From the NCBI GenBank assembly GCA_013152945.1, contig JAADFL010000011.1, positions 1-36,018 on the forward strand: a stretch of 36,018 nt of DNA, given 5' to 3'. Position numbers and translations under genes: made by a program. Every line of letters starts with the position of its first letter. The first letter of the stretch is position 1. The stretch comes from Deltaproteobacteria bacterium. Lineage in GTDB: Bacteria; Myxococcota_A; JAADFL01. This document shows positions 23,793 to 33,542 of the stretch, piece by piece. Under the pieces are notes generated by a model. That model was not told the DNA's origin, did no database searches, and saw only the letters and a program-made list of their open reading frames with translations.

Positions 23793-26700
23793 ATGAACAA
23801 AAAGACGGTGTACTGGGCTGTTGCGATATTCAGTGTAACGGCAATAACAACCGCCGTGATTCTCGCCTCGGGGAATCCTCCCTTCATGGTCAATCCCGGA
23901 TCACCGCTTTACTTCAATCTGGAAAGGCCGGAGGCGATCGATCTTCATGCTGTAGACAAGGAAGGGGACCAAATATACTGGTATTGTCTGCTCGACGGGG
24001 AAAAAGACTGTAGAGAGGCTGATATCCTCATAGAACCCGACAAGCAATCCAAGACAGGAGAGCTTGCATGGCTGTACGCCAAGGAGGTACCCCCGGGTGA
24101 CTACAATATCGAGCTTTTCGCATGTGATGAGGCCGTTTCGGACCCCAAGGTCTGCGATACGGTAACAACGGTGCTGCAGGTGTACAAAGGATTCCCGCCG
24201 AAACTCCATCCAATACCGTCGCCTGACTTGGTAGGTGTTGGCCAGGACATGGCCAGGTACTTCAATGCAGAGGATGTTGACTCCGACAGACTGTATTGGT
24301 CCTGTGATATGTGCGATGCCTATGGTGCCGAGTTGAAGCCCGGGGATGAAAGCGGCAGGCAGGCAATCTTCCACTGGATTCCCGGAAGAAGCGGTATATA
24401 TACCTTTGATATTACTGTTTCCGATGGGGATGTTCCGGGCAAGGGCTCATCGGACCACCAGATATACCAGGTCGAGGTTCGGGATGGCTTTGGCTTGTCG
24501 GTCAGGAGAATCCTGCACGAGCGAAGCCCCGGCCATGAATTCGAGGCATACGAATTGCAAAAGTCGGGAGAACGGGTGACCGATTCCGAAGGATCGCTTT
24601 TGCATATCGAGGCAAGGTCATGGGGTATCGTCAACGAGATCTACAAGATTGAAAATCCGCCTCCGGGAAGTGAGGTGGGCCCCGAGTCCAGGAACATGTA
24701 CTATGTTCCGGACTATGAATTGGTATTGGACGGCGACCCTCCGCTTGTGATCGAGCCTATGACGGATTTTTCCGTGCAAGGTGATACATTGAAGGGAGAG
24801 CATGTCAGCTTCAATTTCCTGGTCGAGATTCAGGTCGATCATACTGACAGGCCCACGACGTACACTCCGTTGCTGCCTGCCAAGGTAAAGATCGGAGACA
24901 CTTACACAGTGATCATACAGGGTAAAGACCCTGACGGCGAGGATCAGGCCAGGATAGAGTATGCATGTGTTTCACTCCAACCGCCTGGGACCTTGCCGCC
25001 CGAGGTCAATTGCAAGACCACTGGCGAAGGCTTGGAACTTTCATGGCGACCGGATCCGGGCCAGGCATCGGACTACCTGATTGAAACGAGAAGCGGCAAG
25101 AACTTGGAAAATGGAGGAAACGAAAGACAAGGGACTTACGAGGCAACGCAAATCGTTTTGCATGCTCCTGCGAAACCTGCGCCCGGCCTCGGCTTCCTTG
25201 CATCCAGCACCCCCCCCAATTTTCAACCCAAAATAAACATGTATACAAAGTCCGGCAGCTATGTGCTTCAAAGCAAGCCTATCGCCCTGGACGGCGATCT
25301 CATGGAATTGTCTGTTGATGCGAACAATGTAGGCGGCAACTCCGGAGGTGACGGAGTTTCCGTGGATATCTGGTACGACTGGGAAGACACGCAACCACCC
25401 GGCAATGATGAAGAAGCTGATCTGGTATGTATCCCCGAGGCACCGGGTGATTGTTTCGATACTCCCTTCAGCATAAATGTCGATCACAGGGAAACCGGTT
25501 CGGACCTCATGTACACAGTGACCGCCTGGGTCGACCGCTTCGACGTACTCGACGAGTTGAGCGAGGAGGATAACCTGTCAACTACTTCCTTCTGGGCAAG
25601 TAGCGACGTGGATAACGATCAGGTGCCCGACCTTTCCGAATCGTTGGGAAATATCAGTATATCCACGGTGTGGGATAATCCCACGGGCGGCACTATGGAA
25701 CCGGGTGATTCGAGAACCGTGTACATGAAGGTGCATAACAGCGGGACATTACCGGTCCGGGTGAGTTCCTCTTCGGACGTGGACCTTAAATTCAGGACTA
25801 CCGTGGGAGTGGACGTAACGTCCGAGTACCAGGTAACCCTTACTTCTCCGCTTGTTTTTCCCGTAACCATCCAGGGGGAAGACGATTATGTATTTACTTT
25901 TACCGCCGGGTTGAAGACACCGGGAGACATGGGAGACAATTATCCTACGAGCGGGACCATCAGGGTCGCAGGGACTATCGTGGCGACCAACAACATTCCG
26001 AACATGACACCGCCGCCGGGATCTACGCCTTCAACGGTATCGGACACTGATGGAAACCCTTACGATTCATGGATCGTGCCTTCTTGTTCATCCACTTACT
26101 GTGACGATGGCATTCCATGCACCATAGATGCATGTAACAGCGGCGGAACCGCGTGTACTCATACCGCCGACAATGCCTTTTGCGATGACGGCTTATGGTG
26201 CAATGGAAGCGAGACATGCAACCTCGTATCGGGATGCCAAGCCGGGATCGCGCCTGATTGCTCGGATGGCGTATCGTGTACTTCGGATTCATGCAATGAT
26301 GTCACGGATACGTGCGAGCATATTCCGGATGATTCTATTTGCGATGACGGCCTGTGGTGTAATGTGGATTCCTGTGATGAGACACTTGGATGTACGCACG
26401 GCCCAAGGGACTGCTCGGACGGCGTGTCGTGTACTGCGGACTCGTGCAATGAAACCGCGGATATTTGCGAGCATTCGGCAAATGATGCTTCGTGTGACGA
26501 CGGGCAATGGTGCAATGGCAGCGAAACGTGTGATCCGGATCTTGGTTGCCTGGCGGGCGCGGCTCCCGATTGCTCCGACGGGATCGCATGTACCAACGAT
26601 TCTTGCAATGAAGCCACGGATAGCTGTGATCATTCAGCCGATGATTTTTTATGTGACGACGGGCAATGGTGCAATGGCAGCGAAACGTGCGATCCGGATC

Positions 26701-29700
26701 TTGGTTGCCTGGCGGGTGCGGCTCCCGATTGCTCCGACGGGATCGCATGTACCAATGATTCATGCAATGAAGCGACGGATACCTGTGAGCATGTGGGCGA
26801 TGATTCCGCATGTAATGATGGCCTTTGGTGTACCATGGACAGTTGCAATGAAACGGCGGGATGCGAATATTCGGCCCGTGACTGCTCCGACACAATAGAT
26901 TGCACATCGGATACATGTAACGATGTAACGGATACCTGTGTTCATCAACCCCAGGACTCGGCATGTGACGACGGCAACATGTGTAATGGAAGCGAAACGT
27001 GTGATGCTCTGACAGGTTGTGTAATGGGTGAGGCGCTGGTATGCGATGATTCAAACCAATGTACGGACGACTCGTGCGATCCTGTATTGGGGTGTGTCCA
27101 TATTAACAATTCAAGTTCATGTAGCGACGGCGATCCATGCACAGAGAACGATACATGCTCCGGGGGGATATGCTCAGGAGATCCCCTGGATGCCGATCAT
27201 GATGGTTACATATCGGATTCTTGCGGTGGCAATGATTGTGACGATTCCAGGGGGGACGTGAATCCGGCTGCAACCGAGGGACCTTTCGGTGATTCGACTT
27301 GTCAGGACGGATTGGATAATGATTGCGATAACAAGATCGATGAAGTTGATACCGGGTGCCTGGAGTGTTTGGTCGACAGCGATTGTGACGATAACAATGT
27401 CTGCAACGGCACGGAAATATGCAGTAGCGGCGTGTGTGTGTCAGGAACGCCGCTGGATTGCGATGACGGACTTTGGTGTAATGGAATGGAGACGTGTAAT
27501 CCCGTGAGCGGATGTACAGCGGGTACAGCCCCGGACTGTGACGATGGGATTGCATGCACCATTGACGGTTGTGACGAGGTGAACGACAGGTGTGAACACA
27601 TCGCCGACAATGGTTCCTGCGACAATGGAGCCTGGTGCGACGGTAGCGAGACCTGTAATCCAACCACGGGTTGCGTTTCGGGAACCGCACCGAATTGTGA
27701 TGATGGGATAGCCTGCACATCGGACGATTGCGATGAAGTGAACGATAAATGTGAAAACATTCCTGATGATTCGTCCTGCTCCGACGGCCTGTGGTGTAAC
27801 GGGGGAGAAATTTGTGATTCAACCGCCGGTTGTATAAACGGTATTCCTCCGGATTGTGATGATACGGTCTCATGCACTTTGGATTCGTGCGATGAATTGA
27901 ATGATACCTGTGTGCACGAAGAACAGGGCAGCCTGTGTGATGATTCGAATCCCTGTACAGACGATAGTTGTGATTCATCCTCGGGTTGTATACACACACC
28001 AAATTCTGTTTCATGTGACGACAATAATCCTTGTACTACCGATGATACATGTTCGAATGGAAATTGCATTGGTGGTGGACAGCTCGATTGCGATGATTCT
28101 AATCCATGCACGGATGACAGTTGCAATTCATCATCCGGCTGCGTCAATACGCCCAACACCGGACCGTGCGATGATAACAATGAATGCACGATCGGCGATA
28201 CATGTTCAGGTGGTGTGTGTACAAGCGGCACAGCTCGTGATTGTGACGACTCAAACCCGTGCACCGATGATTCGTGCAGCCCGTCCATGGGTTGCCTTAA
28301 CATCAACAACACCGAGGTTTGCGACGACAATAATGTCTGCACGGTGGGGGACAGGTGCTCCGGCGGTTTGTGCCAGGGGAACCTGAAAGATGAGGATAAC
28401 GACGGTTATGTGCCCGTGGCTTGCGGTGGAATTGATTGTGACGACCAGAGGCATGATGTTAACCCCGGCATGTTCGAGGGCCCCATGGGAGATGCCTCCT
28501 GCTTCGACGGGTTGGACAATGATTGTGACGGGTCTGTGGATTCCGATGACCAGGGGTGCGGCACCTGCACGAACGATCAGCAGTGTGATGATGGTAATCT
28601 GTGCAACGGCGTGGAGAAATGCGAGTCAGGCAGATGCGTTGGTTCTCCCGGCTTGTCGTGCAACGATGACAACCCGTGTACCGATGATTCTTGCGACAAG
28701 GTAACAGGGTGTGTGTTTACTCCCAACACCCGTGCTTGTGACGACAACAATCCATGTACCGTAAATGACGTGTGCAATAACGGGTTATGTACCGGGGGAA
28801 CGCCAAAAAATTGTGATGACTCAAACCCGTGTACAAGCGATTCTTGCAGGGCGGGGGAAGGCTGCGTTAACGAGCCGAATACCGAGCCTTGCAATGACGG
28901 TGATGACTGTACCGCCAACGATCGGTGCTCGGGGGGTGTCTGTGTAGGACAACCGGTGGATTTTGATCAGGACGGCTATGTTCCGGAATCATGCGGCGGG
29001 CGGGATTGCAACGATCATGATAAGGCTGTCAACCCGTCTGTTTTCGAGGGACCTTTTGGGAGTGAGGCGTGTGCAGACGGCAAGGACAATGATTGTGACG
29101 GGCTCGTCGATACCAGCGACAGTGGATGTTCCGGCTGCATGAAGGATTCGGATTGTGATGATCTTGATGTGTGCAATGGCGCTGAGAAATGCGTTGAAGG
29201 CAAGTGCATACCAGGCGAAATGCTGGATTGCTCGGACGAAAACCCGTGTACATCGGATACGTGTGAAGCGGGCAGGGGATGTATCAATACGCCGGTAATA
29301 AACGGTATTTCTTGTGACGACCACCTTTGGTGCAACGGCACTGACGTTTGTGTGGATGGAGTTTGTGTTGTGGGACAGCCCCCTGATTGCGATGATGGAA
29401 TACCTTGTACTGCAGATACATGCAGTGAGTCACAGGACATGTGTTTGCATGTGCCCATGAACCAGGGTTGTGACGACGGCAAATGGTGTAACGGTGTAGA
29501 GGTTTGCCAAGCCGGAAAGGGATGTGTTGCAGGGACCCCGGTCGACTGTTCGGATAACATCGACTGCACCAGGGATGAATGTGTCGAGAAGGACAAGTCT
29601 TGCAAAAACGTGCCGCGAAACGAGTTTTGTAACGACAATGATCCTTGTACTGCCGACGTGTGTGAACCGGCGATAGGGTGTGTGTTCCACTCAGAACCGG

Positions 29701-31802
29701 ATTATGACCGGGACGGGCACCTGGCTGAAGGGTGCGGAGGTGATGACTGTGATGATACGAACAGTGATGTATTTCCAGGCGCTGTTGAAAAGTGTGATGG
29801 ATTGGACAACGATTGTGACGACGTGAAAGACGAAGGCTGTTCCGGTGATACAGATACGGACACGGATGTCGATACGGATGTCGATACGGATGTCGATGCC
29901 GACACGGACACAGATACGGACACGGATACCGATACCGATACGGATACAGATACCGATACCGACACACAACCGGGACTGGACAAGGACAAGGACGGCATGC
30001 CCGATGCCTGGGAAAGAGCAAACGGCCTCGATACAACTCGTGACGATTCAATGGATGACCCGGACAACGACTGGTTCCCGAACCTTGCCGAGTATATGCT
30101 ATCGACACCGCCAAAGATCGACAACAGGAAATTGGAGGACAGGGACCTGGATCACATGCCTGATGTCTGGGAGAAGGCAAACAACCTGGATACGACCCGT
30201 GACGACTCGCTTGAAGATCCGGACAATGACGGTCTCACCAATATTCACGAATACTTCAGTGTGACATCTCCACACACGCCCAACAACGGGATGGCGGACA
30301 AGGACGGCGATCTCATTCCGGACATTTTTGAGCACGCCTTCGGCCTCGACAGACCCAGGCAAAGGGCCACCGGTATCCGTGACTGGGACCAGGACGGCCT
30401 GCCGGACCTTGTCGAGTACTTGGATGGGACGCCACCAAGAAACGCAAATAATGAAATCTGGAATGTCTCTGAATTGCCATCACGATTCCTTCTTGCATAT
30501 TCTTTCTCAAAATCGAATCTGCCATGGCAGGACCCTGATGGAGACAGACTTTGCAACATGGCGGAGTATCTGGCAGGAACTCCCCCTGATGTACCTAATA
30601 CCAAGCTCGATGACAAGGAGGGAGACGGTCTGCCGGACAGTTACCAGGAGGCATACGGGTTGCTTAGAATCGGCTTTCTGGATACGGATTCTGATACCAT
30701 TCCGGACCTTGTGGAGTACTACTCGGCAACTTCACCGGTAGTTCCAAGGTCCGCCTCCGTGGACAGGGATCGGGATTCCATGCCGGATACGTACGAAGTT
30801 GCCTTTCGATTGGACCCTGAAGATCCAAAAGACGCCTCATCGGACCAGGACAATGATTCCATTACCAATGCCGAGGAACAATATACGGGGACCTCGCCTT
30901 TAAGGCCCCTTGAGGATGAAACGGATGTAGATTCTGACAATCTTCCGGATGTCTTCGAGCAGGCCTATAATATCGACGGTGGACAGGATGGAGATGACGA
31001 CAACGACGGTTTGTCGAATTTCATTGAACTGATGGACGGCACTCCGCCGTCCGTGGATAATGCTGATCTGGCCGACAAGGACCAGGATGGACTGCCGGAT
31101 CGTTTCGAGACAGCAAACGGGTTGGTTGTCGGAAAGGACGATTCATCCTTGAACCCGGATAATGATTTAATGGACAACAGTGCCGAATACTTGGCCGGAA
31201 CATCTCCTCTTGTGCTGGATCCGTACAAACCTTACCTGGATCCGGCCTTCCTGGCTCTCTCTCTGGGACAGCGAGTCCAAGCCGTGGTAAAAGACTCGGT
31301 AGAGCCTGTCCGCTTCACGGCTTCGCCGTCATCCGTGGTGATAGTGGATTCGGATGGCATGGTTTCGGCCCAGGGCCTGGGCAGGGGCAGTATTGCCGCA
31401 GTAGATGACAATGGCTTGAAAGCGGTTGCAACAGTGTCGGTTGCCGAGCCTCTGGTTGTAGTGCCGTCCAGATTGGAACTCGAAAAGGGAGAACGGTTTA
31501 CTTTTAATGTGAAGGGCGGGGTCCCTCCCTATACCATGACTGTGTCTCCTTCGAACCTGGCTTCTGTAAGCGGTATGGAACTGGTTGCCGGAGGCGTGGG
31601 CCGTGGACTTCTGAATGTGACGGATTCGGAAGGCAGGACTGCAAAGGCCGAACTGGTGGTTGGGCCCGTTCAATCCGGGGTCCAGGGTTGTGGTTGCGGA
31701 ACTGGACCTGCAAACATGGGTACAGGGCCATCTTGGTCTGTCGGTTTCCTGCTTTTCGTTGTAATCGCGATTGGGAGGAAGAGAAAAAACCAACGCCGAT
31801 GA
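23793..31802 (+). CDS. Giant multidomain surface protein with MYXO-CTERM-like tail
   Basis: This 2669-residue secreted protein has a signal peptide at about 1-26 and GGGAGGG before the ATG. Residues to about 750 form Ig/cadherin-like domains, with a CARDB-like one near 490-610. Residues 765-2016 are cysteine-rich repeats of two kinds (CDDGLWCNGSETC... and CDDSNPCTDDSC...). Four MopE-type Asp/Cys modules interrupt them at 1133-1189, 1533-1589, 1723-1779 and 1970-2016, with the pattern DxDxDGY..CGG.DCDD...DGLDNDCDG. An Asp-Thr tract follows (2019-2058), then seven or eight thrombospondin-3-like calcium repeats (about 2060-2476), BIG2-like domains (about 2480-2625) and the tail CGC (2633-2635), helix and RKRKNQRR. 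That tail fits the myxosortase-processed class. It is probably a cell-surface calcium-rich fibre or adhesin; no enzyme motif is visible. Confidence 0.9.
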   Translation: MNKKTVYWAVAIFSVTAITTAVILASGNPPFMVNPGSPLYFNLERPEAIDLHAVDKEGDQIYWYCLLDGEKDCREADILIEPDKQSKTGELAWLYAKEVPPGDYNIELFACDEAVSDPKVCDTVTTVLQVYKGFPPKLHPIPSPDLVGVGQDMARYFNAEDVDSDRLYWSCDMCDAYGAELKPGDESGRQAIFHWIPGRSGIYTFDITVSDGDVPGKGSSDHQIYQVEVRDGFGLSVRRILHERSPGHEFEAYELQKSGERVTDSEGSLLHIEARSWGIVNEIYKIENPPPGSEVGPESRNMYYVPDYELVLDGDPPLVIEPMTDFSVQGDTLKGEHVSFNFLVEIQVDHTDRPTTYTPLLPAKVKIGDTYTVIIQGKDPDGEDQARIEYACVSLQPPGTLPPEVNCKTTGEGLELSWRPDPGQASDYLIETRSGKNLENGGNERQGTYEATQIVLHAPAKPAPGLGFLASSTPPNFQPKINMYTKSGSYVLQSKPIALDGDLMELSVDANNVGGNSGGDGVSVDIWYDWEDTQPPGNDEEADLVCIPEAPGDCFDTPFSINVDHRETGSDLMYTVTAWVDRFDVLDELSEEDNLSTTSFWASSDVDNDQVPDLSESLGNISISTVWDNPTGGTMEPGDSRTVYMKVHNSGTLPVRVSSSSDVDLKFRTTVGVDVTSEYQVTLTSPLVFPVTIQGEDDYVFTFTAGLKTPGDMGDNYPTSGTIRVAGTIVATNNIPNMTPPPGSTPSTVSDTDGNPYDSWIVPSCSSTYCDDGIPCTIDACNSGGTACTHTADNAFCDDGLWCNGSETCNLVSGCQAGIAPDCSDGVSCTSDSCNDVTDTCEHIPDDSICDDGLWCNVDSCDETLGCTHGPRDCSDGVSCTADSCNETADICEHSANDASCDDGQWCNGSETCDPDLGCLAGAAPDCSDGIACTNDSCNEATDSCDHSADDFLCDDGQWCNGSETCDPDLGCLAGAAPDCSDGIACTNDSCNEATDTCEHVGDDSACNDGLWCTMDSCNETAGCEYSARDCSDTIDCTSDTCNDVTDTCVHQPQDSACDDGNMCNGSETCDALTGCVMGEALVCDDSNQCTDDSCDPVLGCVHINNSSSCSDGDPCTENDTCSGGICSGDPLDADHDGYISDSCGGNDCDDSRGDVNPAATEGPFGDSTCQDGLDNDCDNKIDEVDTGCLECLVDSDCDDNNVCNGTEICSSGVCVSGTPLDCDDGLWCNGMETCNPVSGCTAGTAPDCDDGIACTIDGCDEVNDRCEHIADNGSCDNGAWCDGSETCNPTTGCVSGTAPNCDDGIACTSDDCDEVNDKCENIPDDSSCSDGLWCNGGEICDSTAGCINGIPPDCDDTVSCTLDSCDELNDTCVHEEQGSLCDDSNPCTDDSCDSSSGCIHTPNSVSCDDNNPCTTDDTCSNGNCIGGGQLDCDDSNPCTDDSCNSSSGCVNTPNTGPCDDNNECTIGDTCSGGVCTSGTARDCDDSNPCTDDSCSPSMGCLNINNTEVCDDNNVCTVGDRCSGGLCQGNLKDEDNDGYVPVACGGIDCDDQRHDVNPGMFEGPMGDASCFDGLDNDCDGSVDSDDQGCGTCTNDQQCDDGNLCNGVEKCESGRCVGSPGLSCNDDNPCTDDSCDKVTGCVFTPNTRACDDNNPCTVNDVCNNGLCTGGTPKNCDDSNPCTSDSCRAGEGCVNEPNTEPCNDGDDCTANDRCSGGVCVGQPVDFDQDGYVPESCGGRDCNDHDKAVNPSVFEGPFGSEACADGKDNDCDGLVDTSDSGCSGCMKDSDCDDLDVCNGAEKCVEGKCIPGEMLDCSDENPCTSDTCEAGRGCINTPVINGISCDDHLWCNGTDVCVDGVCVVGQPPDCDDGIPCTADTCSESQDMCLHVPMNQGCDDGKWCNGVEVCQAGKGCVAGTPVDCSDNIDCTRDECVEKDKSCKNVPRNEFCNDNDPCTADVCEPAIGCVFHSEPDYDRDGHLAEGCGGDDCDDTNSDVFPGAVEKCDGLDNDCDDVKDEGCSGDTDTDTDVDTDVDTDVDADTDTDTDTDTDTDTDTDTDTDTQPGLDKDKDGMPDAWERANGLDTTRDDSMDDPDNDWFPNLAEYMLSTPPKIDNRKLEDRDLDHMPDVWEKANNLDTTRDDSLEDPDNDGLTNIHEYFSVTSPHTPNNGMADKDGDLIPDIFEHAFGLDRPRQRATGIRDWDQDGLPDLVEYLDGTPPRNANNEIWNVSELPSRFLLAYSFSKSNLPWQDPDGDRLCNMAEYLAGTPPDVPNTKLDDKEGDGLPDSYQEAYGLLRIGFLDTDSDTIPDLVEYYSATSPVVPRSASVDRDRDSMPDTYEVAFRLDPEDPKDASSDQDNDSITNAEEQYTGTSPLRPLEDETDVDSDNLPDVFEQAYNIDGGQDGDDDNDGLSNFIELMDGTPPSVDNADLADKDQDGLPDRFETANGLVVGKDDSSLNPDNDLMDNSAEYLAGTSPLVLDPYKPYLDPAFLALSLGQRVQAVVKDSVEPVRFTASPSSVVIVDSDGMVSAQGLGRGSIAAVDDNGLKAVATVSVAEPLVVVPSRLELEKGERFTFNVKGGVPPYTMTVSPSNLASVSGMELVAGGVGRGLLNVTDSEGRTAKAELVVGPVQSGVQGCGCGTGPANMGTGPSWSVGFLLFVVIAIGRKRKNQRR
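26493..26810 (+). repeat. 159-bp tandem duplication inside the giant gene
   Basis: Copies at 26493-26651 and 26652-26810 encode 53-residue cysteine repeats. The first 43 residues of each (from CDDGQWCNGS to NEATD) are identical, and the first 110 bases differ at only about three sites, mostly silent. Other repeats in the array are far more divergent, so this is a recent unequal-crossover or slippage event. Confidence 0.88.
29847..29966 (+). repeat. Hexanucleotide Asp-Thr tract in the giant gene
   Basis: This 120-base GAYACN tract encodes 40 residues of alternating Asp and Thr, with Val or Ala in the Thr slot in the first third. It joins the fourth MopE module to the thrombospondin-3-like repeats. 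It has the same unit and codon mix as the three tracts in the 601-residue lipoprotein about 14 kb upstream. Confidence 0.93.
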
Positions 31803-31878
31803 CTCTGGAAAAGTATGACGTTTTTTAATTAAGATTGCAGTTTTTTACACCGACAAGTGCTCGATGTTTGGATCTGCG

Positions 31879-32505
31879 TTAATTATTTTGTGTCGATTGT
31901 CTTTGCGGAGGAGGAGGAATCTTTCCGGTCAGGTCGAAAATCTTGATCTTGCCGATGCGGTGGGCAAACCGTTCTGCCGTCTCGTATACAAGGTAGACGT
32001 GATCATGTTGTATTCCCCTTATTGGGACCGGAAGCATGTAAACTCCCAGGCACGCATTCTTATCGCACCATGTGTCGGCAATGCTGCCGCCCTTTTTACC
32101 TTGCTTGTCGGCTTCCCTGTGAAATCTTTTTTTAAGCTCCGCAGACAGTTCTTCGAATCTTGATACGGATGATTTCTTTGGATCGACGAATATCAATGCC
32201 CGCACGAGCCGCCCTCCATCGAACAGGTATGTCGCCATGTTGTATAACTCCGGCAATCCATGCCTCTGCTCGAACATCGGCAGGCCTCTCTTGGGTTGTT
32301 TGAGCGATGGCACCTTGGATTTCAACTCATCAAGGCCCATGTTCAAGCTAATCCATTCGAAACCCGGAGGCGGCCCGATTTTTGGGATCTCACTCTTGTT
32401 TTTTTGGCAAGACGAAATCAGTGCCGGGAAACATAGAGCAGAAAGTAACAAAACCAGGGGCCAAGATTCGATTTTCTCAAAAAGGGCGGTATTCGTGGGC
32501 CTCAT
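31879..32505 (-). CDS. Small lipoprotein of unknown function
   Basis: I do not recognise this 208-residue protein. I chose ATG 32505 because AAAGGAGG lies six bases upstream; the frame is open to 32538. A charged N terminus and a hydrophobic stretch end in ISSC (Cys33), a lipobox. The mature part starts with a Pro-rich segment, then a mixed alpha/beta region (GLDELKSKVPSL, YLFDGGRLVRALIFVDPKK) and two cysteines at WCDKNAC, which may form a disulfide. The C-terminal end is Pro/Gln-rich. It follows the 158-residue membrane-anchored gene by 57 bases and is probably in the same operon. Its stop faces the giant gene across 76 bases in which I see no convincing terminator hairpin. Confidence 0.72.
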   Translation of the reverse strand: MRPTNTALFEKIESWPLVLLLSALCFPALISSCQKNKSEIPKIGPPPGFEWISLNMGLDELKSKVPSLKQPKRGLPMFEQRHGLPELYNMATYLFDGGRLVRALIFVDPKKSSVSRFEELSAELKKRFHREADKQGKKGGSIADTWCDKNACLGVYMLPVPIRGIQHDHVYLVYETAERFAHRIGKIKIFDLTGKIPPPPQRQSTQNN

Positions 32506-32562
32506 GCAGCCTCCTTTAATTAAAATGGCCGGCGGCAATCGTATGAGCTGATCAATATGCTC

Positions 32563-33039
32563 TTACATATAACCATCGGGTACCTCTACGTAATTCATTT
32601 TGCTTTTTGAAAAATCCACGAGCAAGATCCCATTCCTTTTTCCGGGATCGACCATGCCTTTAACAGCCAGGTTGCCGAAAACGCCCTTTATCATGACCTC
32701 CATCTCAACGGGATCTTCAGGTAGATTCAAACGCAACTTGTACCTGCCCTTCCGGGCTTCACTTTTTGAACTCCTTGCCAGGTCGGCAACATCCAGGCGC
32801 TGAACCAATTTTCCCTGACTGGAAGCTGTTATGGTCAGGGCTATATTTTCTTTTTTATTTCCTTGTCCCGGCCGGTGGCCGCATTTTTCCAAAATGGTTC
32901 CTAAATCGAAAATCATGTCCACCTTCCTGGTTCCCTGCAACTCCAGGAGAATAAATCCCGCAGCCCCTGCCAGAACCAGGAGCGGCGCTAACCTCCTGGT
33001 CAGTAGGTGCAACAGCTTATCCTTGAGATCGGACTTCAT
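32563..33039 (-). CDS. Small membrane-anchored protein of unknown function
   Basis: This 158-residue protein has a short basic N terminus, one hydrophobic segment at about 17-34 (LAPLLVLAGAAGFILLEL) and a soluble, probably periplasmic, beta-rich domain. The run LALTITASSQGKLVQRLD with a later RYKLRLNLPEDPVEMEV suggests an Ig- or lipocalin-like sandwich, but I cannot name a family. There is no lipobox. It is the first gene of a probable two-gene unit with the small lipoprotein and is divergent from the DUF721 gene. Confidence 0.65.
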   Translation of the reverse strand: MKSDLKDKLLHLLTRRLAPLLVLAGAAGFILLELQGTRKVDMIFDLGTILEKCGHRPGQGNKKENIALTITASSQGKLVQRLDVADLARSSKSEARKGRYKLRLNLPEDPVEMEVMIKGVFGNLAVKGMVDPGKRNGILLVDFSKSKMNYVEVPDGYM

Positions 33040-33149
33040 GATTTACGACTCTAAAACCGTAGCAGCTCGATGGCAAGACCGGCCCGTTGTTTTATCGGCG
33101 CAGGGTTGCATGCTTGACATATGGCCCAAAGCTCCTGAATATAGCGGCC

Positions 33150-33542
33150 ATGGCAAAGGACGGGAAAAAACCGGCCGCCCGGGGTAAAGCCGGAAAAAAA
33201 AAGATGCGCCGCCGCATGGAAACACCTTCTTTTATTTCCGGTATTTTGGATAGTCCAAGCAATGACAGGTTGATTCGCAAGGCAGCCCGTCTCTACAAGT
33301 TGAGGCGGGCTTGGCCGATAGTAATGGGGGAACAACTTGCAAAGCGCTGCGAGCCTGTTGATGTCACTGATAAGAAATTGGTAATTGCAGCCTTCGGCTC
33401 GGTTTGGATGCACGAGCTTCAATATCTCAAGACAGATATCCTGAAGAGGATATGTGAAATCCCGGGATTCACAAAATTGAGCCAAGTCATAGTCAAGCAG
33501 GGTGAAACCCTAAGCCGGGAACAAACGGAAGCAAAGCCATGA
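33150..33542 (+). CDS. DUF721/DciA-like protein
   Basis: This protein of about 130 residues fits DUF721, whose best-known member DciA loads the replicative helicase DnaB in bacteria without DnaC. After a basic Lys/Arg/Gly-rich N terminus comes the family core: LRRAWPIVMGEQLAKRCEP, then DKKLVIAAFGSVWMHELQYLKTDIL. I chose ATG 33150; the frame is open to a TTG at 33087, and no good ribosome site marks either. A TTGACA at 33114-33119 would place transcription very close to this ATG, so a near-leaderless message is possible. Its stop overlaps the next ATG as ATGA. Confidence 0.8.
   Translation: MAKDGKKPAARGKAGKKKMRRRMETPSFISGILDSPSNDRLIRKAARLYKLRRAWPIVMGEQLAKRCEPVDVTDKKLVIAAFGSVWMHELQYLKTDILKRICEIPGFTKLSQVIVKQGETLSREQTEAKP

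Noticed and set aside
27103-28342. Minus-strand frames of about 300-350 codons opposite the cysteine-repeat region
   Set aside because: Their composition (His/Arg/Tyr- or Ser/Gln-rich) mirrors the Asp/Cys repeats on the coding strand, and no start signal or homology is apparent.
26085-29840. Repeated segments considered as a CRISPR or other DNA-level array
   Set aside because: Repeats are in frame, of unequal length and conserved at protein level (Cys/Asp positions), so they are protein repeats.
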